Part shown: positions 25,145-39,240 of the stretch, piece after piece
Numbering within the stretch: the first letter of the stretch is position 1
How the letters are laid out: each line of letters begins with the position of its first letter
DNA from: Atopsyche davidsoni
Taxonomy: Eukaryota; Arthropoda; Insecta; Trichoptera; Hydrobiosidae
Reading direction: 5' to 3'
Assembly: GCA_022113835.1 (NCBI GenBank)
Contig: JAILWY010000014.1
Coordinates: forward strand, 9,673,501 to 9,737,500
Length of the DNA stretch: 64,000 bases
Made by a program: the position numbers and the translations under genes
Notes under the pieces: model-generated
The model's database searches: none
What the model was told of the DNA's origin: nothing
The model's input: only the letters and a program-made list of their open reading frames with translations

Positions 25145-25647
25145 TGTCCAAAAAGAGTATCAGGTAATTGCAATCGGGACCGTTATTGCGATATGTTGCG
25201 AACATTTTTTGGTCCAGAGTTGCAGGAGTTTCAAGGTTTCAACTCAAGAGCGTGGTTCCAACAAGACGGAGGTCATTTCACGTAGAGGTAACATCAAGAA
25301 GCCCCGACCTTAGCCCTCTTGACTATTTTGTATGGGGATACCTTAAAAGTAGGGTTTATAAGAATAATCCGACAAACTTAACCGAATTGAAACAATATAT
25401 CAGGTCAGAAATGGCAGCAATATCTAGTTATGTGTCAGCGTGTTATCGGGAATCTTCGTTCTAGATTAGAAGAGTGCCAGCATCACGTAACGGTCACCAT
25501 TTGGATAACATCATCTTTTCAAAATAATTTTCCATTTTGTATTCTCATAATCAAAAATAAAAAAAAAATACTTGTAAACAAGTAGTTTTTGTTTTACTGA
25601 ACTAACTAAATACTAAATACCCGATACTCTGTTTGGACACCCTGTAT
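25145..25647 (+). pseudogene. Internally deleted Tc1/mariner-type transposon with transposase remains
   Basis: Terminal inverted repeats are visible: the left end (from 25145) reads TGTCCAAAAAGAGTATCAGG, and the reverse complement of the right end (to 25647) reads TGTCCAAACAGAGTATCGGG after ACAGGG. Between them are broken pieces of a DDE transposase: a WFQQDGG-like stretch near 25253, VISRRGNI near 25272, then SPDLSPLDYFVWGYLKSRVY (about 25305-25370), and an NLRSRLEEC piece near 25455. Frame changes separate them, and a section is missing between QQDG and VISRRG. It cannot make transposase; it is a dead or non-autonomous copy. Confidence 0.8.
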
Positions 25648-25649
25648 TA

Positions 25650-28600
25650 TTTTGTATTTTTCATAATTTATAATGGCTTCTCAACATTCTTTGTATAAGA
25701 TCATTCTGTATCATCTTGAGAACAGAGTTTAGTATTTTTTATATCAATTAAATTATTATCTTCTTTTTTATATAACTATTTTCAAAGCGTAAAAGTTGAC
25801 TTCTAAAGCTTTTAAAGTATGAAACCATCTTAAATTTATCTCTTTATCCATTCAATATAATTAATCTTTTACTTCCTAATAGGAATATCAGATTGAAAAT
25901 TTTAATCTTAGAAATTCTCGTTAAGTGATCGAAGTACTTAATTAAGATTTCGATAAAATTTATAAAATCTTAATAATTAAAAAAAGAAAAATTTCATTAA
26001 ATCGTTTTCTCACAAACCTTAGTTTTTATATCGTCTCTTCTGCAAATGGAAAGCTTTCGCAATGTATTTACTCCCATTCGCATATTTTTTGTAATATAAG
26101 TCACTAGAAAAACCAGTTAATGAAGCATCCTTTTTTTTCCTGAAAGGATGTACTTTAATCTAGAGACGAAGCAAGTCATATTAAAACTGGTACCGATTCA
26201 GTTACCATCAAAGTTTCATATATAAGATAATTCACGGATAGCAGCTAAGCTTGCAATTTAAAAATTATAGATTCCAATAAATATCACGAACAAATAAACT
26301 ACCACTGACTAATACAAAGAATTTCAAATTAAATATATTAATAGATACCATATGATGCATATAAGAAAACAGTTGACTCAGTAATCTTTTTGCAAAAATA
26401 AATTTTATGACTTGAATTTAGCTCGTTATTAAAAAAATGACGTAAAGTGCACATAAAAACTTTTGAAATCTTATCACTTAATAGAAACTAATAATATGAA
26501 AAAAAAATTAGGTTCATAGATGTAGATATAAAATTTATCAAAAATATGCGCTTATAAGATTAATCCAAAGATTTTGAAAACAAAACACAATTTTGAAAAT
26601 CAAATGGAATAAAATAAATATTTTTTAAGCTGAAATATAAACCAAAGTTATATTTAAAGTGTAATTTTTTAAATTTTTCACAAATATAGTGTTTAACAAT
26701 GTTTTAGCCCAATTATAAGATTATATCCGTTTATTTGTTTTTTTCCTCACAAAGTTGTATGTTAAATATTTTGATTGCTTACATGAAAGTGTAAAAAAAT
26801 ATATGTCATGTAATCTCATAAGTGTGCAAACTAGCCCCGTGTTTTCCTACTTATACATTCAAGGGTACATTCCCGGAGAGATATGGCTTTTATAAAGGCT
26901 TAAGCAGTAAACGCTACTGTAAAACTACCCTTTCTCACATCACAATCCTTTATGCGAGTGCCTGAAGGATATTATGCTGTACGCAAATAGATGGAGCTGA
27001 AATAAATCCTTCGTTTCTGAGTGTAAATAGATTTAAAACGTGTGCGCTCTTGAAGGCAAACGAGAAGACTTTGCAAGAGCATTTAGTTGAGTTAATAAAC
27101 TAATGTAACCATTTCAACTGCTTGCACACATAAAAAAAATTACCGGATTAAGCGTAAAAAATACATTCAAATTCCGATGTAAACTCAGCAACTCACAAAT
27201 TATTTCAATTTATGAAAAAAAAAAAGAAAAAAAAGTGTTTCTTGGACCAGGATGCGTGATTACTTGCAGCTTTGAAATAGGTAGAACAAACGTATAAACA
27301 TTAATTTATATATTGAGAAGAATGAGTATTTTATAGTAATATTTGAGACAAGCCTCGGTTGGTTAGTAACTAAGCAACATGTATTTTTCGCTAGCTTTGT
27401 TTTATAATCACCTACTATTACAGATAATAGTATAATTTAAGTACACGTTTTAAAACTATTTAATATCGGATGTCTTTCGATCTTGTTGATAATACATACG
27501 TGTTTTATCACTAAAGGCTTCCTGAGCAGATGCGAGGTTGAATATAATATCAAACATCATTATGAAAAACGCCACGACAAATAGATGTTTTCAGTCTAGG
27601 CACACGCGATATCTTAAAATATAAAAATGACGCAACAAAATAGTACAACAGTTATTTTCAAATTACGTGTTTTTGTCCTTCCTTAATTTCAATGTCATAA
27701 GTATCGGAGTAAGATAATATTTTGTGCATATGTGAAATAACCAAAATTTTTTATGTTTTTTTTATAATAGATTATTACCACAGACAAGCTTGAAAATATA
27801 AGCATTTAAATTTGGGTAGAGCGACTTTATTATATGATAATAATATTTATATATTACAGATTGCAATACTTCAACGGAATATTTATAACGTATGCAAATT
27901 TGCCTTAAATTCCTGTATTTTTCCACAAGCAACTAGTATCCTTAGTTAATCCTGCTTAAAAGGTTCTGTTTTTTTCTAGAAATATCAAACAGTTTTTTGA
28001 AACTGTAATTAATCCATTCAACTATTATATATATTTTTTAAAATAACCATTTAATATAAAAAAACGCAGCATTAGAAGTCATAATATGACACTTATAGAA
28101 ATTTTACTGAATAGAGTAAACTTTTTGTTTACAATTCTCGTTAATTGAATATTAACAAAAATTGTTCATAATAATCATAAACCTGTTTTTATATTAACTC
28201 CATATTTTTAGTATTATCAGAATAAAAACAACTTAGAAACGAGACATTTTATTTTTAAATGTCATTTCAAAGTTAATCAAACACGATTTAATAATATGTA
28301 ATTTGAATTTATAGAACCTCTTATTTTCAGAATCACATAGAGACTGTAAATTTTATTTACATATTTTTTGTATCGTGAAAACATACGATATTATAAAGAT
28401 GGTTTTTTTAGATTGCATATTTAAATAGTTATAGATATTTTGAATTTTCTATTGATTTTTCAGAAACCCTTAATAACACTACAATTTGGGGGTCTAACAG
28501 GGCGTTATTATTGGTTTTTTTTTAGATGTAAAATTTTGTTAAACTTTTGTATAAAATCAGTTTTCTGAGCGAAAAAAAAAAAAATCTATAAATAAAATTA

Positions 28601-31600
28601 TTTCAGTCCCGTAAATTAATATAACTTTTGATAAACGTTGTTAATACATATTTATTTATAAATTCGACTTTTTTTACACAATATATGTTTAATTTTTCTA
28701 TGTTTATAATACATATAACCCATAAAAAATGCGAATGTAATCAAATCACACATAAAACAATGGTAAAATTATTGAATTTGTTTTCAAGTCACAGATAGAT
28801 AAAGTATTTAACAAATTTGTGAAAAATATTTACCAAGCTTTTAAAAAAAGTTCATAAGATCTGTGCATGCACTATAAAATTTTCTTTTTAAGTATGAAGA
28901 TTTAGGTTTTTATACCATCTGTGTCATTATTTTTGTAGGCATTTTATTTGAATTGATTTTATTTACAACACTCAATATTTTAAGACGTAGAAATTTAAAA
29001 GGTATTATTTACGAACAGGTAATCACGAATAAGTAATTATTTATTTTCTCTTGTTGTTTTGTGTAAATAAATTGAAAGTATTTGCCTATTTGCCTAAGAC
29101 TTTTACACAAGCTATAATAACTTTCAGAACATTATTATTATCACATTTTATTGTCCATAAATCTACTGCAGTCTTTTAAATTACCATTTCAAGGAAACGT
29201 TCAATTTTGAAATTGATTGAATTACCAGCTACACATGTCACATAGAAAATATTAGAAATTGAAATATATATAGAATTTTCAATCCAATAGATCAATTAAA
29301 AAAAATTGAGAAAACAGAATTTTTATGAGCGTTAAAAATGGTGGGTAGTCAAGAAGTGGACATTCATCAGTAACTACGACTGTGTCTGGGTTAAAATGTT
29401 TCTTAAATTGGCTATGCTAGATGCATGGTAATCACTGGTTGCTAGAAAAACAATAATAGTTTTTCAGAATACAATAAATTATTTGTTGCTCTCCCGGAAG
29501 CGTGCGGTTGGCAAACAAGCGTGCTTACCACTGAGTCTTGAGGCAGTTTATTTTTAATTACATTACTATTATTGAAGATAAAAAAAATATTCCCAATGCA
29601 ATGAACTTAGAGCATGTAATTAGTCGCCTGTATTGAATGCTTCCCAAATCCAGCACGAAAAAGTTAGAAGACGCAACTAAGAATTAAATCTCGTAAAAAC
29701 AAATGTTCAGTATAAAAAACCAGTTGTTTGAACAACATCCATATTAATAAAATAGGTTACACGTTACAATACAATAAAAACCACCATCTGCACTACCGAT
29801 TGTCTGATTGACGAGTGGCTAAGAATCGCAAGCAACCTTGAATCGTGTTTTTTGTGGGCATTACAATTTATAAATAAAACCTGTTAAAGCAACTCTTAAA
29901 AATAGCACTACAAAAGTCTTGGCGATTCTGTAGTTTAATGGAAGAGCATTTTATTCGCAAAAATAATTACATGAATATGAATAGTCACACGGGTATTTTT
30001 ATTTAGAGTTCATGAGCATGATCAATTTATACATATACATCTTTGAAAAAAACTTGCATAAGCTATGAGTAACTGATAATTAGTGTTGCTTATTACTCAA
30101 TTGGTTTTTAATCACAGGTGGATTGGTCGATAAACTGTATTATTTAAATATTATGGAGTTATTACATTTTCTAATAAATGCTCTAAAGATTATTTAAACA
30201 ACGTTAATGTATTCATATCATTATTATGTCAGTTTCCATGGAATGTTAATTGTTTGTAATAAATATACCACGATACAGCGATATTGTGCACGAATCCAAA
30301 GCAACCATATCTCTATCGGAGTTTTGAATGAATCGGCGTGATTTCTTTAGTGCTATGTTACCAGTCACCCGGTGAGGACCTTCAAGAACACTATTGTGAA
30401 TGTGCTTTGAATTTAAGTGCTTGTATAAAAAAAGACTAACACAATGTGAGTAATATCATTCAGTTAATTTTCTATATACATTTAAGCGAAGAAAACACAA
30501 ATGTAACGATAGCGATGAGTTTATGATATAGGGGTTATTCGTATATACACATCACTATTTTTTCAAAAATATTACTTAACTATTTATTTTCATATTTCAA
30601 TAATCTTACATATGTAATAGCATCGTAAACAAAGTGAACCTGTAAGTATTTTTTTAATGACTTTTAAAATATTTGTTGTTCATTGCCAAAAGAAAACGAA
30701 TCTAAAGTTTTTGGTTATTTATTGGCATCGCTCATGTTTTCATATGTGAACTCTTATGAACCTTATCAAAAAAATAAGCTTATCTTTTGAAATTCTTAAT
30801 ATTGTTTATGATTAAAGCGACCGAAAATTCAATATGATCTTTCAAATAAATAGGATTGCTTGATATGAAAAATATAATTTTAATAAAATCAAATTGAACG
30901 TAATTTAAAACTGTCACAACATATGTTATATGTATCGAGAACTCTTTAAAAAAAAGAATTTTACTGTTCTTTTTTCATGAATAATCAATAAAAATAAAAT
31001 AAAAATAATTACGTATACATCACTTGTAGAAATAAACTGTTTTAATACAAATCAAACAAATCATTCAAAAATCGTTCAACACAAAAAAGAATCCCTTTGA
31101 GAAATATTTCTTTTTTAAATATTTTCGTTTTTTCATTAAATAAAAACAAATAATTTATAAAAATATAAATGATTGATGCATCTGGTTTATATTATTATAT
31201 ATTTTTTCTCAAACTCTACGCGTTTTGTAGGTAACAAAACAATTACTTTCAGTCAAAATGCCAAAAACATAGTAAAATGTATATTTATTTTAATATTGGA
31301 CATATTCAAACATAACATTTCAATTTTTGTTTCAATTTTGAATAGCGATTAGAAAGTCATGATTTTGTGAGCTTATTACATAGTTAAATATTTAAACGAC
31401 TAGTATAAAAAAAATGTATAAAATATTATTTAGTCTACGAGTACTATAATCTTCTATTGAAATTCTACAATCATTCAATACTGCAATACCAAAATAACTG
31501 AAGATTTTTGGAAGCTCACTTTCTTATATTCATATTCATTTTTGAAATTTCGACAATGTAATTTTTTTTTTCTATATCGACATCATATATTATATTATTT

Positions 31601-32570
31601 GAGTATTTAGGCATGGTAACAATGCATAGAAACATTCGTAAATGTTGCGAAATATGAGATACATATTTTAGAAATTATCGCTGAAAACTTTTATCACTCG
31701 GCACTCACTAGTATGTCAAACAAAATTATGTCAGAACAAATTATCTCTTACGTTGACAAATAAATTAGTTTATGTAACAATAATCATAAAAGATAAGGAA
31801 ACTTTTCGTAGAAGAAATCTATTTCCTTTTATTTAATAACAAATATTTTAACTGACAACCGATGGTACTTAGATTATTAATGTTCACAATCAATCAGTAG
31901 TATACAAGTGGCCGTTGTATTTACTACAAATATTATAGTTATTGCTGTTATAATTGATGCTGATTATGGCTTATTTAGGGCTTGTTTCTACAAACCAGAA
32001 AATGATGAAATTAATAAAATGATTATTATTTTAAAAAAAGTGGTTTGATCACCACAGTATAAAGAATATTCAAAAGGTACTTATTTCTCAAAAAACAAAC
32101 CAATCATAGAAAAATATGGTTTTTCGAATAAGTTTTATTTCCTTTCAACCCGAAGAAAAATTATATTTTATTTGAAATATTTTAAAGTAATAGAGATTTA
32201 AAAAATGGTAAATGATACATTGGGTCGATTAAAGAATTGTATATTTTTAGGATGTCGAAATAAACGAAGATTTAAAAAGTTAAAACCACCCACGTGAGCT
32301 GAAAATATGACAAAACTTGAACAAATTATGAATTTTCTATGTAAATAGTTGAAGCATTACATTGAATTTATAATTATTATATTATTAGACGATCAATTCC
32401 GCATTCCGTTTTATATTAGTTAATAAAATAAAATTTAAAATCTGTTGTATTTTTTATTTATTTTAGACCATTAAACCGTGCTGCATGTTTTGATTATGAT
32501 GTCTGATATTGTTAACGATGCAACTTCTCCGTAGCAACGTTTATCAATTTTTTAAAAGAAATATTTATTT
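25650..32570. other. Gene-free AT-rich stretch upstream of UGT-1
   Basis: One island (26830-27080) and the weak SINE piece at 29485 are the only structure seen. Near 30424 a TATAAAA is followed by GTGAG at 30446, which could mark a promoter and leader-exon donor for UGT-1, but the distance to its acceptor (32573) is long and nothing else supports it. Confidence 0.35.
29485..29550 (-). mobile_element. Weak tRNA-like SINE fragment (minus strand)
   Basis: On the minus strand: CTCAGTGGTAAGCACGCTTG, then GCCAACCGC and TTCCGGGAG, as in the 5' part of tRNA-derived SINEs. The B box is not recognisable. Confidence 0.35.
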
Positions 32571-32573
32571 CAG

Positions 32574-34099
32574 ATGAAGACTAGTATCGTCTTCATGATA
32601 GCAGGATGCTTCCTGCACATGACCAGCGCCTACCGAATACTGGGTGTGATCCCTTACAGTGGAAAGTCCCATTACTTCTCCATGCAGCCATTATTTCAAG
32701 AGCTTGCACTCAGAGGACATGACGTTACAGTGATAAGTTCCTTTAGGGAAAAAAATTCTTTACCAAACTATCACCAGATTGTCGTCAAGATACAGGATAT
32801 ATGGTCACTACGTAAGGATTATTAACAGATTTTAAAATATTCTTTTCAAATGAGATGAAGACAAGAACCAATTTCGTATATTTTTTTATTATCTGTATAT
32901 AAAAGTGTATATTTTTCTTGTTTGGATGAGAATAAAATTGGACTTCTGACATTTATTATTCATAAATTATTATATAAGTGAGTTCAGTTACTGAGCAAAC
33001 ACTTTTTTAGCACACATTGCTGTAATTTTTGTTTCCTCTCATTAGTATTTTGATTGAATGTATATTTTGTTTCAGAAGGCGACAGTTTTAACTTTTTTGA
33101 CATGGAATCAATTAGCTTTGAAGACACGATGAACTTTATCTGGGGAAGTGTATCTGAACTCACAGAACAAATTTTCTCTACGCCGGCTGTTAAAGATTTC
33201 ATCAAAAATGACAACTCCCATTTTGACTTGGTGATATCAGAGCTATTCTACCAGGAAGCCTTTCTGATGTTCGCCCACAAGTACAAAGCTCCAATGATAG
33301 GCCTTTCAACCCTTGGCTTTACGCAGTTTATCGGAGCAAATATGGGAAGCCCACTATTACTCCCTTACATGTCACACGAATACCTTAACTTTGGCAAGAA
33401 GCTAAGTTTCACGGATAAACTGAGAAATATGTACTCCACAGTGTATGACTTGTGGTGGAGACACCACTATTTGCTTCCGAAACATCAAGAGATGGCTGAA
33501 AAGTACTTCCCGGATCTCCCAAGGCCACTGCCTCAGATTGAAGATCTGGAGAGGAACATCTCAGTCGTGTTTTTGAATACTCATTTCTCGACAGATGTTG
33601 TTAGGCCGTACATCCCAGGAATTGTAGAAGTTGGAGGTTGGCACGTGAAGGCTACCGAGAAACTCCCCGAGGTAAGGAAACTTTTCGGTATTTACTTTAA
33701 AAAAATATATTTAATACCAGATCAACTATTCATTGATTCGTATACTCTTCAAATGTCCTTGGGATTATTAACATAAATTAAGTTTTGTTACCTTTTACCA
33801 AAATAAATATAAACTCATATGAGTTGGTTTAAATACGATATTTTTGAAAAACGTTATTTTTTAAATTATTATTACAACAATGTCAAATTCTAAATATAAT
33901 AATCAAGTGTGCATGGTTTAATTTTATCTTTATTTGTTTACACATCAAGCGGGCTTATAAATAAAAAGAAAACTTTTTTTTAATATGAATACGAATGATA
34001 GAAGATTACATTTATGGAAAGAATTACAAATATTCCATGAATTTCATGAATATATTAAAAGTATATCTCGAGAGACCTTGGAGTTTATTTGGAATGTAT

Positions 34100-34170
<71 letters not shown>

Positions 34171-36788
34171 TTTTATATAACTCATTAATAATTTGTCTTG
34201 TTTAATTATCAGGATATACAGAAGTTTTTGGACGAAGCCAAGGACGGTGCCATTTACTTCAGCTTGGGGTCAAACATAAAGAGCAGCACCATGTCCAAGA
34301 AGAATTTGGAGGTATTCCTTGAAGTGTTTAGGAAGACGAAGATGCGGGTTTTGTGGAAATGGGAAGACGACCAGCTCCTTGGAAAACCGGCGAATGTCTT
34401 TATCGGGAAATGGTTACCTCAGAATGATATATTAGGTAAGAACCAAAAAATATGTTACAATTATATTTATTATAAATTGCATCACAGGTTTTTCTCCATT
34501 ATGCCAACAAAAAATGCTTTTCATTCAACTCACTAATAAAAATATTTTACTACACAATATAAATTTATTTTAACAATGTAAAGTATATTATTATTATATG
34601 TAATTCAGTGCAAGAAATCAAGTATTGAAAATTGATACTATTTAATAATATAGTCAAAATATCTTCTTCGTTCTAAAAACATTTTAATATTAGGTTTGCG
34701 ATATCTTTAAATTTAAAATGAATAATATACTATGTCTTAATCGAACAGATCTTTTCGTTTTTCTGCCAATAAAACTTCATAGAATCTATAAAATAATATT
34801 TAAATTTTTGTTTTTGTAAATATCGTATAAAAGCTAAAAGCAAGTTTGTTATTTTTATGAAGTAGTCGTTCATTTATATCAATTATAAATACGAAATTTA
34901 TTACAATTTTATTTGCACGAGTACTTAAGGCCTGTAATTACATTTTAACAAATTAAATAATGCATATAAAATATTACTTAAAACGAAGTGCTTGCCTATG
35001 ATGAAGTCGTATTTCAAATTTCTTACAACTCATTGATTTCTGCGTTATCTTTTACTGTTTTTGAGAGGTTATCTAAAAATACGCATGCGACAGGGGCAGA
35101 GTCGAATCGGCATCGTTTCTAGGAAAATTGTAAAAATTCAAAGCGATCTCACATTGAGAGCATAGTAGCTCCGTTTCCGGAACAAATTTTGACTCGAGGG
35201 ACCATGCTTAGGGCACATAATAAACTGCTACAGGCAAACATAACTTTTACTCCAGGTCTTCAACTGCCTGGAGGAGTAAATACAAGCTGAACGAGCAACC
35301 GGAATAGGGTCGATCATTTAACCATGCTGTTTTATTAAGTAAAAAAAATAAACAAAAAAATTTTAAAATTTTAAACGCTTAACCATACAAAAATAAATTT
35401 GATTCAGCTACAAGATTATTAGAAATTATTTAAGCTGAAAATATAATGAAGTAATTTGCTTAAGCTCCGACATTTCAGACTTTTGACATGATCAATGTGA
35501 AAGTGTAAAAAAACTATTTTAAATATAGCCTAAAAAACTCATCTATTGCGTAATTTAAATTTGATAAATAAATTTGTGTAATTATATATACATTTTAAAC
35601 AAAATCCTAATATTTTAAAACGTCTTCATTTTCCATGTGAATAATCAGTATAAACCTATAAAACTAGTAACCTATATGAACAGTATTTTAACATTTTAAA
35701 ATCATTTTTATAATATTACGTCAACATAGATAAACTATTTAGAGGCATAGAATATGTTATAAGTAATATTTTAAAAATATTATATAATCATTGGTATTAA
35801 AAATTATGATAATTAAATTACATTATTGCCACATACATCTTTAACAGAAATCTTAACCACCAGTTTATGTAGAGGCACGAAAACACATTATTATAAAAGG
35901 ATTGATTGATTGATTGATGAAAATTTTTTGGTTTTTCTAATTTTTTTTTAAACATTTAATCGAATTAAATAAATGTATTCAATATATTTAACAGAAAACA
36001 CTTGGTGGTACTCCATTTTAATATATTTTAATAAAAATTATTCTGTGATTATTCCACGTTTTGTATTTATTGGTGACCGGTTTCGCTAACTTATCTCGTT
36101 GGCATTTTTAAACAAACTTCATTTGAACCTACCAACGAGATAAATTAGTGAAACTGTTTGCCAATAAATAACAAGTGGAAAAATAAAAAATAAAAACAAA
36201 ACAATATTAATTTTTTTTAATATACAAAAGAATATTGATCACCACTCTAAAATGCTCAATCGTGATTTTTTTTCAGCTCATCCCAATATTAAGGTTTTCA
36301 TAACTCATGGCGGACTTCAAAGCAATCTAGAAGCCTTACATCACGGTGTGCCACTCGTGGGCTTCCCCTTGTTCGGAGACCAGTTCTTGAATATGGGAAA
36401 GGTGGAATCACTGGAGTACGGAATAAAGCTGCTGTTTGGATCGCTCACAAAAGAGAAGCTAAGTAACGCACTGAATGAAGTCACCAACAACCCCAAGTAC
36501 TATAAGAATGCTAGAAAGTACTCGGAGAGGTTCAAGGACAGACCACAGTCCCCCATGGATACTGCCATCTTCTGGGCAGAGTACGTGATGAAGCACAAGG
36601 GAGCCGAGTTCATGAGATCGCCGGCCAGAGACATGTCATTCTTCGAGCTTCACATGTTGGACTTCGGAATTCTATTTAGTCTTGCATTGACTGCAGTTTT
36701 TATATTTACAACCATAATATGTTATGCGCTTTTCCGATTTTTCAGTAAGGGAAAAAAAATTGATATGAACGGAAAAAAAAATAAATAG
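32574..36788 (+). CDS. UGT: UDP-glycosyltransferase, array copy 1 (complete, 4 coding exons)
   Basis: Coding exons are 32574-32811, 33076-33671, 34213-34435 and 36277-36788. All borders are GT-AG with phases 1-0-1, giving 522 residues, a normal insect UGT length. The product should move a sugar from a UDP-sugar (insects mostly use UDP-glucose) to small lipophilic acceptors in the ER lumen. Visible parts are a signal peptide (about 1-19), catalytic His33 in GKSHY, an N-terminal acceptor-binding half, the KWLPQNDIL segment, the full UGT signature at residues 360-388 (starts FITHGG, ends GDQ), a C-terminal membrane span (about 482-508) and the tail KKNK, a KKxx ER-retrieval signal. An AG acceptor abuts the ATG, so a non-coding leader exon is likely upstream. 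Intron 2 carries a 60-nt TA run and intron 3 (1841 bp) a foldback element. The closest relative in the window is copy 2. Family is certain from motifs; the substrate is not. Confidence 0.95.
34110..34169. repeat. (TA)n microsatellite in UGT-1 intron 2
   Basis: 60 nt of pure TA, ending 43 nt before exon 3 and so close to the likely branch-point region. Length variation here could affect splicing. Confidence 0.95.
36052..36180. mobile_element. Foldback element, family A, in UGT-1 intron 3
   Basis: Arms 36052-36102 and 36132-36180 pair imperfectly over about 50 bp. They share TATTTATTGGTGACCGG, TTTCGCTAA and the CTCGTTGG tip with the family seen at 3470, inverted. It lies 100 bp before the exon 4 acceptor. 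Confidence 0.75.
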
Positions 36789-38541
36789 ATAATAATTTAT
36801 AAATACATATGATAAGATGTGATTTTAAGATATATTTTTAAGTGTACAGACTGCCATTGTGTAAAAACAATTTAAAGCAAATATTTTCTTTGTAGTCATT
36901 TTCCTTGAATTATATATTTTTTTAAATTGTAACATTGATTAATTTTGATTTTAACATTTTTCGTCAAAGTGACTCTATCATCTGTTCAAGAGTGGTAAAC
37001 TGAAGACAGCGATATAATCTTTAAAAGCGAAGGTTAGTGCCGAGGTAAAACTGAAAGTCGATTGAATTGTTGCTTATTTTATATTGAAATAAATTCTAAA
37101 AAACATTAAACAAAAACAGACATACTTAAAAAGAAAAACTTGCAAATCAACAAATTGTTTTAATAAAGTGATAACAATACTTTGCTTTTATTTTAAAAAA
37201 AAAACTACGTTCAAAGATCATTCATAGATTGGTGTAAATGGCCGTTTTAAATTTCATATATTTTTGAATGTTAAAACGTATCAAGTAATTAGTAATCCGA
37301 TATTTCGGCTCTACTTAAGATACACAGCTAATCATCCAAGAAAATAATTTAATATCACGATAAAAAAAACCAAATGTCAGGTAATGTGATGGAAATGCAT
37401 TAAAGGTAATAATCGTTATGGGTGAGTCAAATATATAAAATAGTAAAGTTAACGTTATCAACGTTGTAATTTTTATTTGAAATTTTAAGGTTAACTATTT
37501 CTTCATTGTTCATGTTTATTTATAAGCCATAAATATTTTCTTGAATCCAATATAAATCAAGCAGACATTATCTGGAAGAAACTAAGTCATCAGTAATTGC
37601 TAAGCAGTCTAGGAAAAAGAAACAAAATACTTTGATTATTAATGTAGAGATGGCTCTTTAAATAAGTTTTTTTTAATCATAATCATAAATCATTTTCAAA
37701 ATTTTAAAAATATTCGCATATCAATAAAAGCAATAAAACAGGCTCTGAAATCAATTATAAAATTAAAACACGCGTACCTTTATCAGCAAAAAAAATTGTA
37801 TTAAAAATTGATTATCCATAAAGTATCAACTAATAACATTACTCTTATATCCTCGTTATATTTATCCCATATTTAATTTTTAGATTTGACTATTTGACTT
37901 CAACTTTAACATTGACCTTAAAAGGTTCATAAATTTTATTTATTTACTAAACGTATTTAATTTAATAAAAATTGTAAAAACATTATTAAAAATGTCATTG
38001 ACACTTTCTGATACTTCGGATAGTAAAACTGTAAAAAAAAAAATTTTAAAGTTGCTTTTTGATATTTTTTTCCAGAAAACATAAAATTTAGTTAAAATGC
38101 ATACTTGAAGCCTTATAGAGATACATTATGATTAAATGGATGTTTTTATTTATGAAAAAAATTGCAATATACCTATTTAATATCCAAAATCAACTCACAG
38201 AATTTTGAATTAATGAATAAGAAATATTTACAAAAACCTTGTTTTTTCTCTATGGATAAGTTTTCATTATTTGACAAACAAGTCTTTTAGGCGTAAAATA
38301 GTTGACGTATAAAGTGTTTTATATTAATCATTAGGTTATTATTAAGTTATAATAATATATTAATTTAAATTAACACAAAGAATCTAAAAAAAAAAAATTG
38401 TTTTAATACAATAATTATTATATCAATGTTTCGATGTTTTAAGCTGTGCCAGATTCCTCAAAAATATATTTAGGTTAGATAAAACTGATTCTTCAGGATA
38501 TGCGAGAAATCAGCTCTCACATCTCAATCTGTCGTCGCTCG

Positions 38542-38560
38542 GTGACTTTGCTCAAGGTCA
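38542..38560 (+). promoter_or_regulatory. Composite ARE-like and nuclear-receptor-like site upstream of UGT-2
   Basis: GTGACTTTGC fits RTGAYnnnGC, the CncC/Maf (Nrf2-type) antioxidant-response core, and overlaps TCAAGGTCA (38552-38560), the extended half-site bound by FTZ-F1/ERR-type receptors. It lies 1.26 kb before the ATG in a GC-richer island (38505-38600). Sequence match only. Confidence 0.35.
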
Positions 38561-39107
38561 CGTCTGCAGCAACATCTCTCGATTGCAACGTTTATTGAAC
38601 TAAGATAAATAAATCACATAATACTGCAGAGCCGTATTAATATTTCATATCTTATCACGGTTATTTAAGTTGTGCCTTTAAAATATACACAGTCTAGTTA
38701 TTGGATTATTAATTTTATTCCATAACGTTTATCTATCTTTAATCCGAGGAAGTTTTAAAAATACGGCAAAATTCGCTGTTTGAAAAGGTCTAATATATAT
38801 GATTTAAAATAAAATATTTTGTTCAATTTATTACATTTGAAACCGTCGTTTTTATTTGAAGGAAGTTCAACGGTCAATTTTTTCAGATAGCTGTTAACTA
38901 AACGCAATAGTAATTTTGAAACTTGTTTAATCTCTTTTTTTATTGTGATGATGATTTTTTTCAGTTAGTCCACCGCAGCATTAAAAATGTATGAAGCTTA
39001 TTCGTGTTATTTCATTTAAAATGTATTACTTAAAGTGTTTTAACTGAGGCTCTCTTAAATACTTTCTTTTACAATTTTTCTTAATCAGGCTCCACGTGCA
39101 GAGACAC

Positions 39108-39240
39108 AACTTGCAATCAATTTTCAATTTGCTAATAGAACCTCTTTTTTTGGGCGGTTTTAATGGTCTTAAACTAAGCCTAAAGAGTAAGTTTTTGGCA
39201 AGTTACCATTCGGTTGTCAGTTTGTATCGCAACATGTGTA
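39108..39240 (+). mobile_element. Degenerate repeat upstream of UGT-2
   Basis: Same orientation and order of blocks as 45583-45725: CACAACTTGCAATC, CCTCTTTTTTTGGGC, CATTCGGTTGTCAG and CAACATGTGTA. A diverged interspersed copy; no coding content. Confidence 0.55.

Noticed and set aside
29925..29960. tRNA-like A-box word GTAGTTTAATGG
   Set aside because: No B box or cloverleaf follows; not called as tRNA or SINE.
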